DNA from: Isoetes taiwanensis
Taxonomy: Eukaryota > Streptophyta > Lycopodiopsida > Isoetales > Isoetaceae
Assembly (NCBI GenBank): GCA_021234155.1
Contig: JAJEKV010000015.1
Location: 12,524,304-12,588,303, forward strand
Reading direction: 5' to 3'
DNA: 64,000 nucleotides
The stretch's first letter is position 1. Every line of letters starts with the position of its first letter. The notes below the pieces were generated by a model. That model was not told the DNA's origin, made no database searches, and saw nothing but the letters and a program-made list of their open reading frames with translations. Positions 43,468-55,124 of the stretch are shown here, one piece after another. The translations under genes and the position numbers were made by a program.

Positions 43468-45051
43468 TGAGCGCCAAACCCAGTACCAAGAAAGGAGATT
43501 TCGGATCTGTTAGGGTCTAGGGCATCTCCATCGTAGGACAACCGCCATGGTGTTGCTGCTCCTCTGTAAACCCTAAGAGTCTTCTACAAACCCTAAAAAG
43601 TCTCTCACGTTTCCTCTTCACCGAAAATAGCGGCGCAAAAAGTGGCATCAGGAATTTCCATCACATGGGGGGTCCCCATAGCGGGGCACCCCCCCCTTAA
43701 GTTATTCGTGGGCAATTAGGGTTATTCATGGGAATAATTTTGAGTTTGAAATTTTCTGGCATAGGCAATAGGTGCCAAAATTGAGTGTTTCGCCAATGGT
43801 TTGGCGAAAATAAGGGGTTCTGATTTTTTATTTGCTTTTTTTAGTGGTTCTAATTTGGAGCGGTTTTGATTTTCCTTTATCTTTGTCTAATAGTTCCATT
43901 TTAGAATTCAACGTGAACTTCTTTAGGCTAGGTCATCTACAAATCCGGCAGCTGTTGCCGCGTTTCTTGGGCTAGAAAAATTTGGAGGCAAAACTCTGGC
44001 TTCAGGAGGAATCAACCGATCCTCTGAAGGCTCTGTTTGATCATGTTAAAATTCTCTCTTGCAAGTGGCCGTTGCTTGTATTTCTTTCTTGTGGAAATAG
44101 AATGTATAAGTTATTGGTTGTGGGCTTATGTTTCTGAAGCGAGGCTCCGACTTGATAGATTACAGATTCGACCCTTATTTTGTAGGGCGGATCCAACTTT
44201 GTTTGACTTCAGGAGCTTGAGAAGCTTTGTTTCAGACTCTGCAGCACCATTTCGGCCTTGCTGCCTTAGTTTCTTAGATTCTTTGAATGTGCCGCCTTAG
44301 ATTCCTAGATTTTTAGCTGCTGCAGAGGCTTCAAAGAGGTTCACAGGTTCCCGAGAGGTTCTGAAGAGGTCTGCGAGCTTCTGTTCTGATTGTGAAGGCA
44401 TGTTGCTCCATTTGCAATGTTCGTGGCACTATATTTGCCATTTGCATACATATTTTCGTGGGTATCTACACAGGCAGGGGAGCCCTCTAGTATACGGGGG
44501 TATGAAGTGCATATTTATGCACCATATATCTGGCATAATTTTGATAATATGCCAGGATCCGATAGACGAATAAAAACATTAACACTTAGCTCCATTAATT
44601 GCCTAGGGGAACAACTAGTTTTGTGAGGCAAAAAAACAAAAAAAAAAAGTCGTTGAGAGATTGAAATATTTTGGCTATTAGCTGTTGCCGTTGGTTGCTT
44701 GAAAGAAACTACTAGTTTGACGAAGCCATAGCAAAATGGCCAAGTATATTCTTATGCAATAGTGTGTCGTATTTGGGACGACTAAACTTAGTGTGACTGG
44801 AGAAAATCGAGAAAACAGGCAATTAACATCCTTAAACAAAGATGGGTCTGATATATCAACTTAACTATGATGAATGAGCTCAAACTCAAGCCATGCAATT
44901 TGTAAACTGTATCAACATATTCCAAATCATGAAGTAAAATATAAAATCAAACAAGATAGATGGGAACTTAAATGAGGGCCAGACATGGACTGAGTGTGCC
45001 AAAGTAAGGGAGATCATACAGCTTATGGATCATTGTAGAATGTCGTCAGGT
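43468..45051. other. No recognised gene
   Basis: Includes a GC-rich near-palindrome at about 43668-43698 (GGGGGGTCCCC, then GGGGCACCCCCCC). It also has several CTAAACCCT-like words around 43560-43600. Frames at 44037-44300 and 44417-44626 show no family features. Ends at the target duplication of the LINE. Confidence 0.4.
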
Positions 45052-45877
45052 GAAAATTTTCCAATATGATTCCCTGAGCCCTTCGCTACCACAGAACGGG
45101 GGAGCGCCTACAACTCGCGCCTCAACGTCTATGGACTCCATCCCGAGAATTTGCAAGGGATCTCCCACCCCCGATGGATGAGGCCTTGCTAGAGGCTGTT
45201 CTCCAGGGGTTGGGTTTCCCCCAAATTCCTTGGGATCATCACGATTCGGTGCTGATTATAGAAAATCTAATTAGGCTAGCAATAGAAACTAGATCTCGGG
45301 TTGGGTTCTGCAGAATTAGCTTCAACTTCTTCTATCTTTGCATCCTGTGCTTTGATAGAGTTGGATCCATTAGAGTCACCACGCATAACTCTCAACCCTT
45401 CTTAGGAAATAGATTTGAGAGAAATCTCTTTCTTATGAATTGTCCCCGTCGATTTCGAGTGGAACCTATCTATCATCGGGCCTCTTTCTTTGATTTGGAA
45501 CCCGCAAGAACAATTCAAGAAATTGATACAGTAGTTTGAGATTCTCGATAGCAAACTAGTATCCGCGATCCCGGTCCCGATTGCTTTTTCTTAGATTTCT
45601 TTTTCCTTGTGTACTCTGCCTTTTTCTTGTTTTCCGTGCTCCTTTCCCCTCTTCTTGATTTGACCCCTCCCTTTCCATGATAGATCCTGGGTAGGGCCTG
45701 CACGCCCCGCCATGATCCCCTTTTTTCCTTCTCATCCCTTGATTTGACCCCTCGGTTCCCCTTTTTGGCTCCTCCGCTTTTCGATATGTCTTTCTCAAGG
45801 ATCTTTTCCAAACCTCTTTTTCCAAAACTCTTTTAGCCTCCGCCATCCGGGGCGCGATTTTCTTAAGGTCCAACAGA

Positions 45878-47292
45878 TTGAGCACCACCATGGCTGCAAA
45901 GTTTGAAGCCTCATCTTCCCGAGTTAAGGCTGTGGCCTTCAAGCCTGGGGAAATAGACATCAGGTGCATAGCGAAACTGGAGCAGGATCAGGATAGTGAC
46001 TGGAAACAGATTAAAGAGCTCCATGCCCATTTCAATCTTCTAAAAACTCAACAAAAAGCAACAGCGATTATCATGGATCTGATGCAGGACGGTGAAATCT
46101 TTCGGGCTTTTGAGGAACAAGATAAAAATGAGTCTGATTTTTTAGAAGGCGTGTCTGATGACAAAAGATATGCTCTTAACACTCTTGACAAAATTCAGCA
46201 CCTCGACCTTTTGCTCACCTCCAAAATGACGATCAAGTCAGCCATTCTTCCCATAACTCAAGCAGTTCTAAAAGAATGGAGTTTTTAGAACAACCATGGA
46301 TGAGCTCAAGTTGAGAGCTAATAAATGTTATCAGAAACTCTGTTCGGGCCGGGGTTGGAACAGAGTCTCTTTCAAGATGGTTGAAAGATGGGCTGAAACT
46401 TTTCCAAATGTTGCCGATAAATGGAATAAGGATTTCAAGTACATTACTTGAGGTCGCTATTCCCGATGCAAATTGTCACCTCAAGGCACTAAAGCAAAAT
46501 TTGGTATTAGTGAGATGCCATTCTCAAGTTCAAATGGCTGCAAATGTATTGATAGCAACGGTTATTTTATTCCCGAGGAAAGTCGCCAATTGTACATGCC
46601 CGAATCGCACCGAATTCAAGAATGCTAACCTCCACGAGATCAAGTACAAGGAAAAAGAAAATAAAGTGCGGTCGAGGTTCCGATTCGGGCAAGGCGCATA
46701 AGATAAAAAGTAACATCTCTTACTCGATATTGTTCAAAATTCTGCTCCAAAAATTTCGTAAATACATTCCTATGCATGTACTAATAAGGATGCAGAAATT
46801 TAGTTCAAGCCAAGGTTGATATCCCCGACATTTTAGATCTTTCCACCATTAGGGACCACTCAACAAATATTTTCCTTGACAGGGGCCTTATCTTCCATTT
46901 TCCCAATTCCTGTCCTCGCTCCTAGCGAAGTCAAGTTCCACATCACTAAACTCCACCATTGCAAAATTGCCTCCATTCTGAAACTGGATACCAAAACTTT
47001 TCAAGTCATCTGCCAAGACAATTATCATGCCAAGAATATGCTCAAAAAGAGAATTAGAAGTTTTGGTAAACACTTGGTATACATTATGAAGTGGTTTCCT
47101 GATTTCATTCCAGGGGACCATTCTAATATCTCCATTATTACCTGGGCCAAATTCCCGAACTTGCCCCCATCCCTATGGACGCCCAATCACCTTCGAGCCA
47201 TTGGCAATCATCTCGGCCAGGTCTTAGACATCAGTATTCCCCAAACCAATTTCCCTTCTGTCAGCCTCTCCAAATCCATTTCCTCCGATTGA
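45878..47292 (+). pseudogene. LINE ORF1
   Basis: RNA-binding ORF1 protein, broken. The first part (45878-46288) is charged and helical (LEQDQDSDWKQIKELHAHF). The later part, in frame 46876-47292, matches the plant L1 ORF1 DUF4283 pattern: IMKWFPDFIPGD, WAKFPNLPPSLW and LRAIGNHLGQVLDIS. These proteins coat LINE RNA in cytoplasmic particles. Confidence 0.75.
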
Positions 47293-47949
47293 CTCCCTCG
47301 AACATCAAGATCTCGCATTCTAAGCTTACGCAAATTCAGATCAATTACAAAGAATGTCCCCTACTCCCCTAAAACCCGAGAGATAATCAAGAGACAAATA
47401 AGAAGAAGAGTAATGTGGTTCAATCTGGTTAAACAAGTATGGGTACAAAAGTCTTCCAAGAATCATTGTACCCTTCCCCGATCGAAGATGATCAATCACA
47501 GCAGCAGAATAAGGCATTTAACAGCCCAACCGATATCCTTATCGAAGATCATAACAGCTTTGAGTCTAAAACCCTCCAAATTTATTATGCACCCTTCTCG
47601 ATCTTTTAAATTTCAGACCCAAAGAGACCCATTCCTTCAAATATTATGAATCTTTTCAACATTAAGTCGCAGCTCGAAGTTGGACCCAAAGATCATAACC
47701 ATGACAATTGGAGAGAATGATCAAAACCAAATTATCCTTCCGAACCCCCAAAGAGTTTAAGGTAAGAGCAATGTCACCATTATCGAGATCTCCTCCGAGC
47801 AAGATTGGACTCAAGTCATCAGCAAAAGGAAAAAGAGACACCAATCCAAGAATGATGGAGCCGTGGAAGACCCCGATCGAAAGAAGTCCTGTGGAGCATC
47901 TCTCCTTATAAATCTCCCTCAATTTATAATGAATAGCTCTCTTAACATA

Positions 47950-48900
47950 ATTACCTGAATCTTCAAGGTATTAATGATTCCAAAAAAAGGGATAGACTTA
48001 GAGTTTGCCTCTCCTCCCCGAACCCCGATTTCCTTTTTTGCAAGAGCACAAATTGCATGATGACGATTTTAGCTCAAAGATAGCCGTGGACCCTCCCTCC
48101 TCGCATGGAGACTTGGGCCCTTTCGCTAATAATAGCTCGTGGAGTGGCCATTTGCTGGAAAAAGAATCTCAACATCACCGACAAGATATGGTCAATGACA
48201 ACTTAGGCAGATGGCGATTCTTTGTTTCAAGATGGACAACCTCGTGATTAGCCATCATCAACATTTATGCTTATAATAGCCCAAATGAGAGAAATACCAT
48301 TTGGAACAAGATCATAAGTAGTCCAATAATACCGAGGTTGATGAAATTATAATGGGAGGGACTTCAATATGGTCACTCACAGTTTTATGAGAAATCGGAA
48401 TTTCAGGCCTCTCTCACCAGATGAAAATAACTCATGGTCTAACTTGATTTCTCTTAACAATCTTATTTTAGCTAGAACCTCCCCTGATGAGTTTAGCTGG
48501 ACTGATCGTAGGATTAATCCGACCGTCAGCCTTCATGATAGATTTTACCTCAGTGAAAATCTCTGGAATTTAAGTGAAAGAGTTATTAATCTGAAAGGCT
48601 ATAATCTGGCTGATCACTTCCCCCAGCTCATTATCATTCGAACAAATAGTGAGTCTCAAAACCAAGAGAAATTCTACTTCAAATTAAACTCCCAAATTAT
48701 TAATCACTTAGATTTTAAGGATATTATTCGAGGTGATCAATTCTACAAGTTAAACCCCATGGCAGCTATGGTTGGATGACCTCGGTGGTGTAATCTTGCT
48801 AAGCTCATTAAAAATAAGCTCAAAATCTGGGGAAAGAGATTCACAATGCTAAAACAGCCCACTTTGATTAATCTTAGAAGTCTTCTTCCAAATGTTCTTT
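47950..48900 (+). pseudogene. LINE ORF2, endonuclease part
   Basis: Apurinic-type endonuclease, which nicks target DNA to prime reverse transcription. Recognisable are a NIYAYNSP-like piece near 48260, MGGTSI (decayed GGDFN) near 48355, and then FSWTDRRINPTVSLHDRFYL followed by NLADHFPQLII, the usual C-terminal part with the catalytic His region (open in 48369-48779). Confidence 0.75.
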
Positions 48901-49199
48901 GGAGAGGAGTATAAATGTAATTAGTCTTGAGATTGAAGCAGAGGAATTAAGGATTGCCGCCGGTTGGAGACTAAAATCCAAGATAACCGAGCTAAAAGAA
49001 GATGAAAGGGCACACTCCAAATATTTCTTTTGTCAAAGCCAAGGGCGTAGTCAAAAGAAACAAAATTGAAGAGGTCTTGGTCAATGGTATTAAAATTAAT
49101 GGAGATGATAATCAAGATTGCCGCTACCAACCATTTTACTAACATTATGGGCACCAAAGGCGTAAATTAACCAAAGAGGGAAAGCCAAAAACTTCATCA

Positions 49200-51190
49200 A
49201 AATGGAAGAAAGAGTTACTCAAGATCGAAACATAGCCTTAACCAGCCTTTTTTTCCATTGGTGAACTCAAAGAAAGTGGTTAATAGTATGAAGAATGGTA
49301 AATCCCCGGACCGTGATGGCTTTCCAAATGAATTTTTCAAAGCAACCTCGACATCTTGGGATCATACATTCTGAATGTTGCTAATGAATTTATTTTAAGA
49401 AAGAAGATTGATGATAGAATCAATACCAGCTTTATCTCTCTGATCCCAAAAACTCCTGAACCCATCTCCTTTTCGGATTACAGACCTATTTCTCTAACTA
49501 ATGTCATATACAAGATTATTTCAGGTGCTATTACTCGAGGTCAAGGAGATTTTAAACAACATTATCGAATGAGCCAATCGGCTTACTTGAAAGGAAGGAA
49601 TATTCTGGATAATGTTGCCACTGCTGCTCTTGGCCTCAGATGGGCAAAAGATTCCAATCAAGAGATTGCTCTTTTGAAACTCGACATCACTAAAGCATTC
49701 GACATACAAATAATTGAATTTTCTTAAAATTTGTCAGTGAAACTTTGGTTTCAAAGACTAGCTCAATCAACCTCTTCACAGCAATTCTCAACAACTCCTC
49801 TTCCTCGGTTTTAATTAATGGGGAATGCAGCCCCTTCTTCAACATTAAAAGAGGAGTCAAACAGGGTTGCCCCCTGGCCCCTTCCTTTTTATTATTGTCA
49901 TGGAAGCCCTCCACAAAGAGCCTCCCAGAAAGCCAAAGAGGAGGGAACTCAGAATGTGTTTATATCTCCCTACAAATGATATGACTGATCAATTCTTAAA
50001 TGGGCATTTTGCAGATGATACTTTTATCCTCTTATCCATGGATCTTCAGTCGATAAATCATACTAAGGATATCCTAAATGACTTTGGTAACTTTTCTGGA
50101 TGCAAGATTAATCCTGCCAAATCTAAGATTACCTCCCATAACTCAGATCTGGGAACTCAAGCAGCCACTCTCCTTGATTGCAGTTTCAACCCCCCAAATA
50201 CTCATTCTAAATTGCTTGGCATTCCTTTTGCTATTCGCTCAAATGCAAAGAGATTTATGGAATGGCATCATTGAGAAATTTTACCACAAAGTTGATACTC
50301 TCAACTCCAAATTCCTTTCTAAAGCTGGCTCGGCAATTCTTGCGAACTCCTGCTATAGCCTCAACCCATGTTTATCAATCCTCCTTCATCCTTGCTCCTA
50401 AATATGTTTACAAAAAAGTCAGCAGGGTATCCTTGGAAGATTCATCTCCCCGTGGCAGAATGTAAGATGCCGGACTCCCCGCCTCAATGGAAGAATGCTG
50501 CAAGCCTAAGTCTATGGGAGGTTTGGGAATTATCAATATTGAAAAGCATGCCACAACCCTTGCTGCAAAATACTTTTTCAGATCTATTACAGATAAGATC
50601 CAGCATCCAGTTTCCGTCCTCATCAAGCACTACATCCTCAAATGTAAGCCATACGGTTGGAACATCAAAATGTTACTTCCAGATGCAGCCTTTTTCGAGT
50701 TTCAGATCCCCAACAATTGTCCTCCCTTGATAAGGAAATGGATAATGGCTTGGAAGCAGGTAAAAGGGATGTATTCATGGGAGAAAGGAATTTCCTTTCT
50801 CAACATATTTTTTGAATCCTTACCTTCCTGAGACAACAGCTCCCATTGTCTCATTAGAAACTTCCCGCACAAGCTAAATTGTGGCAAGAAAAAGGTTTGA
50901 TCACAATCTCGACTGCTTTGATGCTAACGGTCCTATTCCTTTTGATTCTTCTGACATCAGGTATGAAGATGATAGCAGCAGATCTCTTTATAATGCCATT
51001 TCAAATTATATCTCTCAAGCTGAATGGAACAATAGCAATATCACTTGGCATTATAAAGGGAAATTCATTTTTAAAGTAAAGGAGGCTTATAAATATCTTA
51101 TGAAAGATCAAGAGATGAGTGTACACCTCAAATGGGGAATTTCTCAGAACGCCAAAAAGCCAATCTTATCCATCTTTGAAGTCCCCGATT
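49200..51190 (+). pseudogene. LINE ORF2, reverse transcriptase part
   Basis: Motifs in order: SLIPKTPEPISFSDYRPISL and NVIYKIIS (49430-49530), SQSAYLKGRNILDNV (49570-49610), LLKLDITKAFD (49675), GVKQGCPL (49855), and the catalytic FADDTF at 50008-50025. A thumb region LNDFGNFSGCKINPAKSK follows. Several frameshifts divide it. It copies LINE RNA at the nicked target. Confidence 0.88.
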
Positions 51191-52211
51191 AATCCGAAAA
51201 ATCAAGGCATTCATTTGGCAACCGTGGCATAAAAAGTCCCACAAACAAAGAAGCGCTTTCAAATGTAATTTTTCAAATACTAATGTCCCCTAGATGTCTC
51301 TCAGATGCGTAAAATGAAGACCATCTTTTTAGATCTTGCTTCCGGTCCCAATGGACAATTGAGATCTCCTCGAGGGCCTTGTCGCTTAATCTCTCTCTCG
51401 AGTCCTGAAGTTGATTTTTTTCTCCCCAGCCTCTCCCGCATTGGAGTTTTTATATCCTTCTATGGAGAATCTGAAAGGCGTAAATAAATTAGTTTTCTCA
51501 ATGAAGTTATATGGCCTCGTGCCATACTCTCTCAAACAAATTATGATGTGTCTTGATTCATAAAGTCTACTTATAAGTTCATCTTTTTGCAGAAAATTCT
51601 TTCTTATGAGCAGACGGATCTCCTTCCCAAATAAGAAATATGAAGACATTCAAAAAGTGGGCAAATGAATTTCCGACAGTCGCCCCCTTCATCACTTTGA
51701 AGAAGATTGTGATTGCACTTGCTTTCGTGTGCCCTCCAGCCGGACCTGAAGAGAGAATTCATTTGTCAAGCTAGAGATGCTGCAGGAAAGTACAATTTTG
51801 CAAAATCCAGATCATGCCCATGCCTATACTTAAGATGACAATGGTCACGAAAGGACCGGACCCTTTGATGGCGCCGGTTACTCCTCCGATAGGAGACTTG
51901 ATGTTGAGGATCAAATTCAGGATTGAAGACATCTTAAAACATTATAAAACTCACCACTCTTATTTCAGAGTTTTTGGCTTTGGTTTATAACCTTTAGGCA
52001 GAAAACTGTTATACTTATAGTTATTTCCTTCCTTGTTTGACATCTTTGGGTGTCATAGAATTTTAGTTAAACCCCCACTTTCCGGATTCACTTTCATGGA
52101 GGTTTTTTTTTTGGGTGGACACTCCCCATACAAGTAGTCATTTTTGTTCTCCTTTATAATATAAATATAATACCATCCTTCAATCTAAAAAAGAAAAATT
52201 TCCAATATAAT

Positions 52212-54107
52212 CATATGCAATATGTTGGGTTTAGTTGGAAATTTTGAATCCATGACGTACAACTAAGTTATAATAAGGAGATCCGAAAGTCCATGGGCAG
52301 CTTGGCCTTCGAAAGTAAGCTTGGATAATTTTTCCATTGCTTTAATATTTAAGTTGCGACAGAAATGGTTGTGGAGTATTTTTGTTTTTGAATAGATCAA
52401 ATGGACAAACAGAATGCCGCTAGTTTGTAATGTGACGTTCTCTTTTTAACAAATTAGCGAGCCAGCAAGTTTCCCACTCATGCACATGGACTGCCCACCA
52501 AGTTGCTTTAGTATGAGCTTGGAGCCTTGCTTTTGTAAGCATAGCCAAATTTTGGTATTAACATCTCTTCAAAAGTAAAACCTTTTTCTATTCTATACGT
52601 ATTGTATGTTCCTTTTAGAAAGCTTTTCGAGGGCACAATTGAAGCGCCTAAAAATTGGAATTATAATTTAAGGTCAATAGCTGGCGATGTTCATTCTAGA
52701 TGAACTAGTGGTAGAAAGTACTGGCTCAAAGGGCGTGCTCTTTAAATAGGGACGAATGCTAGATAGAGAGTTAGCTGTTCATTGTAGCATATGTAGTGTG
52801 AAAGAATTCAATCAATTAATTTACTCTACTGGTGAATAGTTGTGTTGCGCACCTAAAAAGCTTGTGATGGTTGTCGCTATGCATCCTTCAGTAAGGTCCA
52901 TGATACCTTCAAGGCCCATGATACCCTGGTGCCCTCTGGAAAGAATTACAAGCCATTCTCTTTAGCCACATTTGAGAAATTAGGAACGATAATCTGGCAT
53001 TTGTTTCTTCTTAGGTACTGATAGGGTTATGCACTTGGGGCCAAAATAGACTAATGGCAGGACCATTTATATATTCTTTATTTAATATTCTATTCCATTC
53101 TATTTTCAGCGACCTTTATTTTCTTTTGTCTGGAAGCAACAGGGATGCTTTTCTTTTTATCTTATTAATTTAATCTCCACTTTGACTCAACTATGGACCA
53201 ACTTTTCTCACATATATGCATAATAGACCTCTATAGGGTGAAGTTATGTGGAATGGCAAGAGGTTGGGCATTTAACGTATGAGGTTTAACTTGTTTTCGT
53301 AGTATTGCAGGGGCATAGCCAGTACAGGATAAAATCCCTAGATAAATTAACAGATTGTGTTGAGGCTTATTAATTTGGCTCCAAAAATAAGGAAGCAAAT
53401 CGAGGTTAAAATTCTATGCGTATTTATGTATCATTAAATTGTGCATTGCTCATTCTAACAAAAAAGATAACTCACAGATAGAGAAAAGAAAATGAAAACA
53501 GTGACTCCAAATAATAATGAGCTCCATCCATGCACTGATTCAAGGCATATAGAGCACCATTCAAGGTATATACAGAGCACCACCCAAGGTACATATTCAA
53601 GTTTTCAAATATGGAATATCTGTCAGTTAGAATGCACCAAGAATCGCATTAATGTTATTATCATTATATAGAGAATGTAACAAAATCGAAACAGTCGTCA
53701 AATACAATGGATATGGAAATACAAGATGAGTAACACGAAACGATGACTAAAAAAAGAGGGCGTCCAAGGTTAACTTCTATTGTTCGTTTATGATCTTTAA
53801 TTAAATTAGGTAATGTATTTTTGTTAATAGATATTAAAAGATCTTTCCTCTAATAGACTCGCTCGACCGAGTTCTGAACACCTTAGCGATGTCCAGATAG
53901 ACAAAATCCTCCAACATCGTGAGTGACAAAAAAGTAAATACAACTGCACCTCCAATACTGTAGGGACAAATATCTGATAAACCAAAGAATGAGGCATTTC
54001 ATTATCTGATCAACCAAGCTTCATAGGGATTGTGATTGCAAATCAAATCCCCATGGAGCGACAAATAAAACCTCCAAATTCTCCAGCCCCGAGGTTCCAG
54101 CACTAGC
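52212..54107. other. No recognised gene
   Basis: AT-rich spacer between LINE and copia remains. It contains short duplications such as CAAGGTATATACAGAGCACC near 53560. No coding frame above 60 codons is convincing. Confidence 0.5.
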
Positions 54108-54916
54108 ATGTCTTCAACTTCAGTTGTAGGAGGTGGAAGTCAGGGAGCTGCAACTGGCACTGCTACTGGCACAGCAGGTGGAGTGGCTGCAGTGGTTAGC
54201 ATGGATGAGAAGGCAAGAATTATGGAGGCTCGGTCCATAATATGTCACAAGGTGGGAACAGTGATCAAATTAAAACTTAGAGGTAAGTCTCTGCTGACAT
54301 GTGGAAATTCATGCTAGATAATTTTGAGCAGAAATCATCATCACAAATAGATGTGTTAGAAAAACAATTAAGGAGACTCAAATTATATGAGAAAGACAAC
54401 ATCGCTCAGTTTTTAGAGAAGTTTGAGTCAATAATTGCAGACTTAGAAGGTGCTGGTGTTGTCTTGTCTGAAGATTACCAGTTGCTAGCCATTTCTAGAG
54501 CTGTTTCCCATAATACACAGCTGGCTACTTTATTAAGGAATGTAGCAAGAACAAAGGAACATGCTATTAGAATGATACGAACAGAATTTGAACAAACTAA
54601 AGGTGATGATGAGGAGGATTCAGAAGTTATGTTTGTAAAACAGAAGAAAGGGAAGAAAAAGCTTGATAGGAAGCAAATTGGTCCATGCTATAATTGTGAC
54701 AGCTATGGTCATCTCAAAGTAAACTGTCCCAAGTTGGGTAGCCGCGAGCGAGATATACCGCTTGAAGACTGGCTCACCACTGTTGCTCTCAATCCTCGCC
54801 ATTATCTTGATCCCCTCGATGTTATCATCCATCTTATATGGAATAGAGAGCATCAAATGTTCATGATCGAAAGGATCTCTGGAGCGCCTTCTGCTGGTTC
54901 TGATGATTCAGAATAG
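54108..54916 (+). pseudogene. Ty1/copia gag fragment
   Basis: Capsid protein of a copia element. First piece from ATG 54108 (glycine/threonine-rich start, DEKARIMEARSII), then a frame change near 54295. The long frame 54299-54916 has the copia gag helices (MLDNFEQKSSSQ, LEKQLRRLKLYE, FLEKFESIIADLEGAG) and a CX2CX4HX4C zinc knuckle (CYNCDSYGHLKVNC). After the knuckle the sequence (GSRERDIPLEDWL to DDSE) no longer looks like copia, so the element is interrupted near 54740. Confidence 0.85.
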
Positions 54917-55124
54917 TAATAGTAGAAGAATAATAGTACTTATCATCTTGTTGTAATCTGGTTGTGTTAGTATACAACAGGTATATATAACCTTTTGTAA
55001 TACACATAACCATACTATAAGTAATAGTAGAAGAATAATAGTACTTGTTATCTTATTGTAATCTGGTTGTGTTAGTATACAACATGTATACATAACCTTT
55101 TGTAATACACATAACCATACTATA
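54915..55124. repeat. 105-bp tandem duplication
   Basis: Two copies start AGTAATAGTAGAAG at 54915 and 55020, each with GTTGTGTTAGTATACAACA and ATACACATAACCATACTATAA. They may come from an LTR or an untranslated region, since each unit has TGTTAGTATACAACA, an inverted pair. Confidence 0.85.

Larger units (their letters stand above)
45071..52192 (+). mobile_element. L1-type LINE retrotransposon, degenerate
   Basis: About 7.1 kb, plus strand. Bounded by an imperfect 19-bp target duplication, GAAAA-TTTCCAATAT-AT, at 45052-45070 and 52193-52211 (17 of 19 match). It ends in an A-rich tail (CTAAAAAAGAAAAA). Order: 5' region, ORF1 with a DUF4283-type domain, endonuclease, reverse transcriptase. Frames are broken by stops and indels, so it is inactive. 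The 5' frame at 45174-45539 has no recognised domain. Confidence 0.85.

Noticed and set aside
43668-43698. GC-rich near-palindrome as terminal inverted repeat of the pogo-like element
   Set aside because: No matching copy was found on the other side of the transposase.
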